Positions 5,462 to 10,275 of a stretch of 10,275 nt of DNA are shown here, in pieces (positions within the stretch are counted from its first letter, which is position 1; every line of letters starts with the position of its first letter). The stretch lies in assembly GCA_050701635.1 (NCBI GenBank), contig JBOGDF010000202.1, forward strand, positions 1 through 10,275, read 5' to 3'. Source of the stretch: WHSM01 sp050701635. Its GTDB lineage: Bacteria > Actinomycetota > Actinomycetes > Mycobacteriales > Micromonosporaceae. A program made the translations under genes and the position numbers. The notes below the pieces were generated by a model, which worked only from the letters and a program-made list of their open reading frames with translations, did no database searches and was not told the origin of the DNA.

Positions 5462-5715
5462 ATCCGGGCCGCGTACGTCTCGGACTGCTCCACGCCGGTC
5501 ATGATCGCAGCCGTCGCCTGATCGAGCTCGGCCTGGGCGGACTGCCAGGCGGTGACGGCCTTGTCCACCTCGTCGCGGGATGTGCCTTGCGTGGCCGACC
5601 GTACGCGGGCGATGGCTTCGTCGATGCTCTGGCGTACGGCCCGCAGCTCGGCCAGCCCTTGTTTCGCCCGGTTGGCGGCGTTGGCCACCCCGGACTTGAC
5701 CCCACCGATCGTCAC
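5458..5715 (-). CDS. WXG100-like small helical protein, 85 aa (paralogue of 5730-5987)
   Basis: This is a helical hairpin: helix 1 about residues 5-40 (ANAANRAKQGLAELRAVRQS), turn ATQGTS at 41-46, helix 2 about 47-80 with AVTAWQSAQAELDQATAAI, ending YAARI. Hand alignment with the 5730-5987 protein gives about 32 identities in 85 with no gaps. Length and fold shape are those of WXG100 (ESAT-6-like) proteins, which are secreted by FtsK-type ATPases, but the turn is TQGTS and not WxG, so it is at best a divergent relative. The start is GTG at 5715 with GAGG about ten bases upstream; the stop overlaps the next gene by ATGA. It likely pairs with the neighbouring copy or with the N-terminal module of the 207-aa protein; pairing is inferred. 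Confidence 0.8.
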   Translation of the reverse strand: MTIGGVKSGVANAANRAKQGLAELRAVRQSIDEAIARVRSATQGTSRDEVDKAVTAWQSAQAELDQATAAIMTGVEQSETYAARI

Positions 5716-5729
5716 GATGCTTGGCCTCG

Positions 5730-5987
5730 TCAGATGCTCGCGGCGTACTGGTTGCCGGTCTGTACGGCGGCCCCGAGCATCGTGATCGCTTCGTCGATCT
5801 TGCTTTGTGCCTGCTGGTAGTAGCCGATGGCCTGGTCGACCGAGCTGGCCGACGTGCCCTGGGTCGCAGCGGAGAGCGTACTCACGGCCTGGTCGATGCT
5901 CTGCTTGGCGCCCTGCAGCTGGGAGATCGCCTGAGACGCACTCTGTCCCGATGATGCGACCCCGGCCTTGGCCTCTTCGATGCTCAC
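5730..5987 (-). CDS. WXG100-like small helical protein, 85 aa
   Basis: The protein starts VSIEEAKAGVASSGQSASQA and forms two predicted helices around ATQGTS at 41-46; helix 2 has DQAIGYYQQAQSKIDEAITM and the end is YAASI. It is the same length as the next gene and aligns to it without gaps. The GTG at 5987 is chosen because GGGAGGA lies about five bases upstream; the frame is open to 6014 but those nine extra codons would contain the ribosome site. It follows the membrane-protein gene by 82 bases and precedes the next copy by 14 bases, within one operon. There is no signal peptide or membrane segment, as expected for WXG100-type partners. The role as a secreted or export-guiding protein is inferred from size, fold and the nearby FtsK-type ATPase. 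Confidence 0.8.
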   Translation of the reverse strand: MSIEEAKAGVASSGQSASQAISQLQGAKQSIDQAVSTLSAATQGTSASSVDQAIGYYQQAQSKIDEAITMLGAAVQTGNQYAASI

Positions 5988-6069
5988 TGCTTCCTCCCGT
6001 GGTCTAGCCGTCACAGACAGCCATCTGCATCTCGCGCACCATATCGCGACACGTACTGATCGTGAGGGG

Positions 6070-6741
6070 TCAGAGCACGACGAGCACGAGCCAGACCACC
6101 GGGCCGAACAGCAGGCAGATGGTCGCGCCGAGCCGCGGGCTGCGCCTCAGCTGCGGTACGAGGCGCTGCTCGGCCGGCAGCGGCAGCCCATGCTGGTCCT
6201 TCTCGGGTGGGCTCGGCGGGATACGCGGTACGCAGACGACGCCGATCAGCAGGTAACCGACGAAGAACGCCACCATCGGCAGGCCCAACAGGGACCAGAG
6301 CATCACCGTCGTCGGGTCGCTGTCGCCGATCGCGAACTCCATGATCGAGCTGACCATCACCGCGGCGGCGGCGCAGATGGCGTAGACGGCGGCGTTGCGT
6401 ACCACCGTGGAGGCGCCGGGCAGGAAACGCGGCGCGTGGGCGCGCTCCACCGCCGCGAGGCGTTCGGAGTCGGAGCGCTCCGCCGCCGCCCGCGCCGCGG
6501 ACAGCGCCTCGCCGGCGGTCAGCGCGCTGCTCGGCGGCGGGTCGATCAGCGGCATCCGTACCCGTAGCAGCGACGCCGCCTGGGTCAGGTCGGTCTGCTG
6601 CCCGGTCAGCTGGTCCACCAGCTCGTGCAGCGCCGCACGGCCGGACTCCGCCTCCTGGCGCTGCCCGGCGGTCAGCGCCAGCTCGTCGCGGCGTGCCGCG
6701 TCAAGGCGGCGTGCCAGCGCGGCGTAGGAGGTCCCACTCAC
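6070..6741 (-). CDS. Membrane protein with N-terminal coiled coil and three membrane helices, 223 aa
   Basis: The first 110 residues are helical and charged (SYAALARRLDAARRDELALT, ELVDQLTGQQTDLTQAASLL), a likely coiled coil broken by a proline turn (LIDPPPSS). Then come membrane helices at about 117-137 (AVYAICAAAAVMVSSIMEFA), 146-171 (VMLWSLLGLPMVAFFVGYLL) and 204-223 at the extreme C-terminus (LGATICLLFGPVVWLVLVVL). A cytosolic proline-rich and basic loop joins the last two. The family is not recognised and it is not EccB, EccD or EccE. As the first gene of the operon and the only multi-span membrane protein in view, it could be the membrane part of the export apparatus. The GTG at 6741 has GAGGAG seven bases upstream; a TTG at 6756 would overlap that site. 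Confidence 0.8.
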   Translation of the reverse strand: MSGTSYAALARRLDAARRDELALTAGQRQEAESGRAALHELVDQLTGQQTDLTQAASLLRVRMPLIDPPPSSALTAGEALSAARAAAERSDSERLAAVERAHAPRFLPGASTVVRNAAVYAICAAAAVMVSSIMEFAIGDSDPTTVMLWSLLGLPMVAFFVGYLLIGVVCVPRIPPSPPEKDQHGLPLPAEQRLVPQLRRSPRLGATICLLFGPVVWLVLVVL

Positions 6742-6774
6742 GGCCGTACTCCTCAACGATCCTCGGGTGTACGC

Positions 6775-6780
6775 ATGGTA
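6775..6780 (-). promoter_or_regulatory. Probable promoter of the minus operon (-10 TACCAT)
   Basis: On the minus strand TACCAT fits TANNNT, placing the start near 6768 with a leader of about 27 bases that includes GAGGAG. Upstream, GGAAC (reverse complement of 6797-6801) stands 17 bases from a CGTAC, a layout also reminiscent of ECF sigma promoters. Which sigma factor is used cannot be decided. Confidence 0.35.
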
Positions 6781-6808
6781 CGTGGTCCCGTGTGCGGTTC
6801 CGCGCTGT

Positions 6809-6814
6809 TAGCCT
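6809..6814 (+). promoter_or_regulatory. Probable promoter of the 6850 gene (-10 TAGCCT)
   Basis: TAGCCT fits TANNNT and would start transcription near 6821, leaving a leader of about 29 bases with a strong GGGGAGG ribosome site. The -35 box is not clear. The 108-bp gap thus holds two divergent promoters. Confidence 0.4.
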
Positions 6815-6849
6815 GTGCCCGTCACTTCGAGACTACGGGGAGGAACTAC

Positions 6850-7104
6850 ATGTCGTCGGTGGACGAGGCGTCGGCGGAGGCGCAGTCGGTGGTGGACAAG
6901 CTGGACGAAGCACGTGCGGGGCTTGACCAGGTCGGGAGCACCCTGGACACGCTCGCGGGGCAGTTGGCGTCGATGAACATGGATGCCGCCGCGCAGAGTG
7001 CCGGAGCCGTGAAGGATCAGGCCGAGACCGTGGCGGGTCAGATCGAGGGAGTCAAGAGCGCGGTGGAGGACCTGAAGGCTCAGATCCAGGCGCTGTCCGG
7101 TTGA
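6850..7104 (+). CDS. WXG100-sized helical protein, 84 aa
   Basis: The protein starts MSSVDEASAEAQSVVDKLDE and is made of heptad-like helices: GLDQVGSTLDTLAGQLASM, a short turn near MNMDAAAQ, then VKDQAETVAGQIEGVKSAVE and LKAQIQALSG. It has no aromatic residues, no WxG and no TQGTS turn, so it is a different family from the 85-aa proteins, though of the same size and general shape. The ATG at 6850 has GGGGAGG at ideal spacing; the frame is open well upstream but that part lies over the promoter. It is divergent from the membrane-protein gene, with which it shares the intergenic region. The TGA stop is followed in the same frame by 111 open codons with a membrane segment (next entry). Its role is likely structural or as an export partner. 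Confidence 0.82.
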   Translation: MSSVDEASAEAQSVVDKLDEARAGLDQVGSTLDTLAGQLASMNMDAAAQSAGAVKDQAETVAGQIEGVKSAVEDLKAQIQALSG

Positions 7105-7440
7105 AGAGCGGGCGGCTCCGCCGGCACTGAGCGAGGAGAGCCGACCTACGCCGGCTACACCGGCCCCGGCGCGAAGTTCCTGTCGTCGCTGGCTCCCCAG
7201 AGCGACCACCGCCGGGATGGTTCAGCGGTCGACCACCGGCCGTCCGCTCGCCGCGGTCGGACGACACCCGAGGAAGTCGGGTTCTGGGCGGCATCTGGTG
7301 GGGCATTGTGGGCGGCCTTCGCCGAGTGGTTGCCCGTGTTACCGAAGACCGTGGGCACGACAGGCTTGGCAGTAATCGCCGCGTGGGGAGCGCTCAAGGC
7401 GTGGCGTGAGAAGACGCGCATCGGAAAGGACGACAAGTGA
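7105..7440 (+). pseudogene. Open frame with C-terminal membrane segment but no start codon; gene remnant or atypical start
   Basis: The frame runs from just after the TGA of the 84-aa gene, in the same phase, to a TGA at 7438-7440 that overlaps the GTG of the next gene. It reads GEPTYAGYTGPGAKFLSSLA, a basic stretch (RRGRTTPEEV), then hydrophobic text (GFWAASGGALWAAFAEWL; TTGLAVIAAWGALKAW) and a basic tail REKTRIGKDDK. The end resembles that of the 207-aa protein (TTAAVATGIALTLAV then K-rich). A ribosome-site-like GAGGAG at 7133-7138 is not followed by ATG, GTG or TTG in frame; the first such codon is TTG at 7306, giving only 44 residues. Upstream gene plus this frame would total 84 plus 111 codons, close to the 207-aa protein. 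It may have lost its start, or result from a nonsense change in a longer gene. Confidence 0.45.
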
Positions 7441-7880
7441 AGATCGACATGGAAGTGGAACCGTTGGTCCGCGACACGCTCTACGCCGTCGTCAGGCGTG
7501 ACACGGCCGCACTAGAGGAGTCCATGCGCGCCTTCCCAGAGGGCCCGGCGACAGCCAAGGGCGTTGAGATCGCCGCTGCGGTCATTCTGTTCGTCCTGTT
7601 GGAGGCGTTCGGACGGAAGCCCAACTCGCAAGAGATCGACGCGGTATCCGCAAAGTGCGCGGAGATGGAGAGCTGGGCCGAGCCTGACGCTGAGGAGATC
7701 AGGACCTATATCGCTGCTCTTGTCGCGGGTCAACCAATGGCAGAGCTGCTGCCGCCAGAGTCGGTGGTCGTGCTTTCGTTCCTCATCGCTGGGAACCTCC
7801 TCGCCTCTTGCCATCGCGAGGACGAGAAGTGGTGGGACATGCTCGACCGCGCCGAGGCTGCCGCGGAAGCCGTTCGCTGA
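7437..7880 (+). CDS. Helical protein of type B, intact copy, 147 aa; possible immunity-like protein
   Basis: It begins MKIDMEVEPLVRDTLYAVVR and continues KGVEIAAAVILFVLLEAFG, PDAEEIRTYIAALVAGQP, ESVVVLSFLIAGNLLASC, DEKWWDMLDRAEAAAEAVR. Two fairly hydrophobic helices (about 44-57 and 109-124) are probably core helices of a soluble bundle and not membrane spans, since charged residues flank them closely. It is the intact partner of the damaged gene at 3912-4357. The GTG at 7437 has AAAGGA six bases upstream and overlaps the stop of the preceding frame (GTGA), so the two were built as one translation unit. It ends four bases before the stop of the converging ATPase gene. An immunity role is inferred by analogy with toxin-immunity gene order. 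Confidence 0.82.
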   Translation: MKIDMEVEPLVRDTLYAVVRRDTAALEESMRAFPEGPATAKGVEIAAAVILFVLLEAFGRKPNSQEIDAVSAKCAEMESWAEPDAEEIRTYIAALVAGQPMAELLPPESVVVLSFLIAGNLLASCHREDEKWWDMLDRAEAAAEAVR

Positions 7881-7884
7881 GCGT

Positions 7885-10275
7885 TCAGTGGTCGTCGTGG
7901 CGGCCGGGGCGTACGAAGGGGACGATCGTCGTACGGTGATCGTTGTGTAGGTCGATGGCCAGGGCGCGGTTCGGGCGGGGCTGCCATTGCAGGGTCGGTA
8001 CGCCGATGTGGTTGCCGAGCGCCTGCGCGGGCACGTTCAGCGCGACCAGGCAGGCCGCGTTCTCGCGCATCCTGCCGCCGCCGATCGCGTCGCTGAAGCG
8101 CTGGATCCCGCGCCACCAGGTGACCAGGTGCACGCCGCGCGTCGGCCCCTCCGTCAGCACCTTCTGCAGCGCGACCAGGCCGGTCTGCTTCTTGTCCGTG
8201 GCGTCCGGCACCGGCTGAGCGAGCACACCGACGGCGGCGTCCATCCCGAACACCACCAGGTACGCGTGCCCCGGACCGTCGCCCTCGCCGGCCAGCCTCG
8301 ACAGCTCCCCGTTCAGCCCGGCGGCGTCCACGTCGGAGACGGCGTGGCCGGCGTCTCGTACCACTGAACGGGTTTGTTCTGCCACGGTCTCGGCGGCGGC
8401 TACCAGTGAGGCGATCACGAACCGCGCGGTGCCGGGGGCGTGCTGGCGGGCCAGGCCGGCGGTCGCGGCGTGCAGGACATCCGCCCCGACCGGGTTGGGT
8501 CCCAGTACGGCAAGGTGCCGGCCGGGAGTGGCGTCCAGGCTGAACTGAGCGGTCGACGAGCCGACGTCGACGTTGCGGCCGACCAGCAGCGCGCGGTGCC
8601 TTACCTGCGGGGTCAGGGCGGCGAAGGTCGGGTCGTGCTCGACCTGCTGCTCGGCGAAGCCCTGGAACACCGCCGGGGGCGCGGCGCCGGGCGAGCGGGA
8701 GTGCCACATCCACTGCCGCGCCTGGGTCAGGGTCTCCTCCTCGGCGTGCGCGTTGGGGAAGCGTACGACCCGGTTGTGGTCCGGTACGCCGCCCGCGGCG
8801 TTCACCACCGCGCTGCCCACCGGCAGGCCGTCGGCGGCGGTGTTCAAGGTGGCGAGTACGTTGCCGCCGCCGGCCAGCGCGACCCGGAGCGGAAACTGGC
8901 CGAAGATCGACTCGGTCTTGGTGTAGAGCGCCTCGACACCCGACGCGGTCTGGCTGGCCAGGATCAGGTGTACGCCGTACGAGCGGCCCTTCCGCGCCAG
9001 GTCTTCCAGCAGGGACACCGCCTCGCCGGCCAGCCGGTCGTTGCCGGCGAACAGCACGTGGAACTCGTCGATCACCACCAGGATCCGCGGCATCGCCACG
9101 TCGGCCTTGCGGCGCCGCAGGTCGGCGATCTTCGAGACTCCGGCCCGCTTCAACGCCGTGGCGCGGCGGGACATCTCCGCGACCAGCTCGCGCAGCACCG
9201 CGACGCCGTACTCCCGGTCGGACTCGATACCGACGGCGCGGGCGTGCGGGATCCAGGTCGGGTCCAGCTCGGTGGGGCTGAACTCGGTGAACGACACCCC
9301 TTCCTTGAAGTCGAGCAGGTAGAGCGCCAGCTCGTCGGGGGAGTAGCGGGAGGCGAGGCCGTACAGCACATCGAGCAGGAAGACCGTCTTCCCCGAGCCG
9401 GTACGCCCGCCGACCAGCCAGTGCGGGGTCGCGTCGTCGAACGCCAGCTCCACGGCGTCCCGCCCAGATCGGCCGACCACGGTCCGGAGCCCAGCGGCCG
9501 AGCTCTCCTTCCACGGTGTCTCGGGGATCAGGTCGGCGAACCGCAGCTCCTCGGCGGCCCGGGCGGCAGCGGCGAGCTGTTGGCAGACGGTGTAGACGAG
9601 GTGGTCGTCGGGCGCCGGTTCGAGGCGTACCGGGGCGTTCAGGCCGGCCTCGCCGTACGGCTCGCCGGCCGGGTTGCCGAGCCGGCCGGTCCCGTCGGTC
9701 ACGGTCAGCAGCGCGGTGTTCTCCACCGGGGGTACGCCGCCCGCGGACCGCGCCGGCGGGTAGCCGCACAGGATCAGGTGCACCCGCGACTCGGCCCCGG
9801 CGTGGGTGAGCGCCGCCAACCGCGCGATCGCCGACAGCGACGCCTGCGGCGGCAGCGAGGCCACCAGCACCAGCAGGTAGCCGTCCTTGATCGCGCCCGC
9901 CCGTACGTCGTGGACGTGTTTCTCCGCCGCCCTCAGTACGGCGTCCAGGCCGGCGGTGTCCGTCGCCGGGGCCGGCATCACGCCGGCGTCGATCAGCGGC
10001 TGGAACGGCGCGAACGTGGCGCCGACCGTACCCCCGTCGACAGGCAGCACCCGCAACGAATCCGCAGGTGAGGCCGCCAGCAGCCGCAGCAGCGCTGCCC
10101 GCAGCAGCCCCGCGATTGCGGGGTCGCGGGCGTCGCCGTCGATCGCCAGGTGCCCGGCGCCGAGCAGCGGGATCAGTGCCGGAAACGACAGCTCAGCCGC
10201 CGGTACGGCCTCCCCCAGCTTCAGCGCCACCGGCCCCCTCCCGAGGCCGCCGCCGAGCGGCGCCGAGCCGCCCGC
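7885..10275 (-). CDS. FtsK/SpoIIIE-type (EccC-like) secretion or translocation ATPase, 5' end beyond the window
   Basis: Counting from an in-frame GTG at 10230 (781 residues), the first ATPase domain has Walker A GGRTGSGKT at 274-282, then LYLLDFKEGVSFTEF, Walker B ILVVIDEF at 383-390 and HLILASQT at 421-428, all characteristic of FtsK/SpoIIIE. A second domain follows from about 545; its Walker A position is AVLGPNPVGADVL and lacks GK[ST], and Walker B is LVVFGMDAA, so it is degenerate, as in the later domains of EccC. Residues 1-265 form an alpha/beta domain (YLLVLVASLP, VHLILCGYP). No membrane helix or FtsK gamma domain is visible. The frame stays open from 10230 to 10275 (GGLGRGPV before the GTG), so the true start is probably outside, although GGGAGG near 10237 would allow a start at 10230. 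Likely powers export of the small helical proteins nearby. Confidence 0.92.
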   Translation of the reverse strand, partial: AGGSAPLGGGLGRGPVALKLGEAVPAAELSFPALIPLLGAGHLAIDGDARDPAIAGLLRAALLRLLAASPADSLRVLPVDGGTVGATFAPFQPLIDAGVMPAPATDTAGLDAVLRAAEKHVHDVRAGAIKDGYLLVLVASLPPQASLSAIARLAALTHAGAESRVHLILCGYPPARSAGGVPPVENTALLTVTDGTGRLGNPAGEPYGEAGLNAPVRLEPAPDDHLVYTVCQQLAAAARAAEELRFADLIPETPWKESSAAGLRTVVGRSGRDAVELAFDDATPHWLVGGRTGSGKTVFLLDVLYGLASRYSPDELALYLLDFKEGVSFTEFSPTELDPTWIPHARAVGIESDREYGVAVLRELVAEMSRRATALKRAGVSKIADLRRRKADVAMPRILVVIDEFHVLFAGNDRLAGEAVSLLEDLARKGRSYGVHLILASQTASGVEALYTKTESIFGQFPLRVALAGGGNVLATLNTAADGLPVGSAVVNAAGGVPDHNRVVRFPNAHAEEETLTQARQWMWHSRSPGAAPPAVFQGFAEQQVEHDPTFAALTPQVRHRALLVGRNVDVGSSTAQFSLDATPGRHLAVLGPNPVGADVLHAATAGLARQHAPGTARFVIASLVAAAETVAEQTRSVVRDAGHAVSDVDAAGLNGELSRLAGEGDGPGHAYLVVFGMDAAVGVLAQPVPDATDKKQTGLVALQKVLTEGPTRGVHLVTWWRGIQRFSDAIGGGRMRENAACLVALNVPAQALGNHIGVPTLQWQPRPNRALAIDLHNDHRTTIVPFVRPGRHDDH

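Noticed and set aside
7730..9769. Very long arginine-rich open frame on the minus strand
   Set aside because: It is the +1/-1 shadow of the ATPase gene; composition is Arg/Pro/Gly-rich with no motifs, while the other frame has Walker A and B.
8440..10071. Long plus-strand open frame opposite the ATPase
   Set aside because: High GC keeps the antisense frame open; text is low-complexity Gly/Val/Gln/Arg with no recognisable domain.
3413..10275. A classical ESX locus
   Set aside because: No WxG turn, no EccB/EccD/EccE/MycP-like proteins in the window; only a type VII-like relation is supported.
1..10275. CRISPR array, tRNA, rRNA, insertion sequence or integrase/attachment site
   Set aside because: No regularly spaced repeats, no transposase or integrase motifs and no RNA gene signatures were seen on either strand.

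Overview
The window looks like chromosome of a high-GC actinomycete. Codons end mostly in G or C, many starts are GTG, several promoters look leaderless, and the tetramer GTAC is unusually common. Family content and the GTAC-rich style suggest Micromonosporaceae; this is an inference, because no rRNA or tRNA is present to test it.

Left part (1-1492), minus strand: the edge of a TetR-type regulator that appears to be split by a frameshift from a proline-rich N-terminal stretch, followed by three small hypothetical genes. One of these (405-671) is cysteine-bearing. Two inverted repeats lie between the small genes.

Middle part (1581-3400), plus strand: a TetR/AcrR regulator with a palindromic operator over its own promoter and a probably leaderless mRNA. 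It is translationally coupled (GTGA overlap) to a hotdog-fold acyl-CoA thioesterase. A Uma2 (DUF820) family protein follows and ends at a hairpin facing the next operon.

Right part (3413-10275) is the most interesting. A minus-strand operon runs from 6741 down to 3413: a three-helix membrane protein, two 85-residue helical proteins, a 207-residue protein whose first 85 residues align without gaps to those two proteins and which ends in a membrane helix and basic tail, then three small all-helical proteins of one apparent superfamily (types A, B, A). Beside it, divergently on the plus strand, are an 84-residue helical protein, a membrane-segment reading frame with no recognisable start, and another type B protein. 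Beyond that, reading back on the minus strand, is a large FtsK/SpoIIIE-type ATPase, cut by the window edge, with one intact and one degenerate ATPase domain. This has the layout of a type VII-like secretion locus: ATPase, small WXG100-sized helical proteins, a candidate effector with a shared export-type module, and a multiplied, partly decaying immunity-like family. The effector and immunity roles are inferred from layout, not from recognised toxin domains. The A/B genes have visibly lower GC than the ATPase gene, and one copy carries a frameshift and an amber codon, as expected for recently acquired, fast-turning-over cargo.
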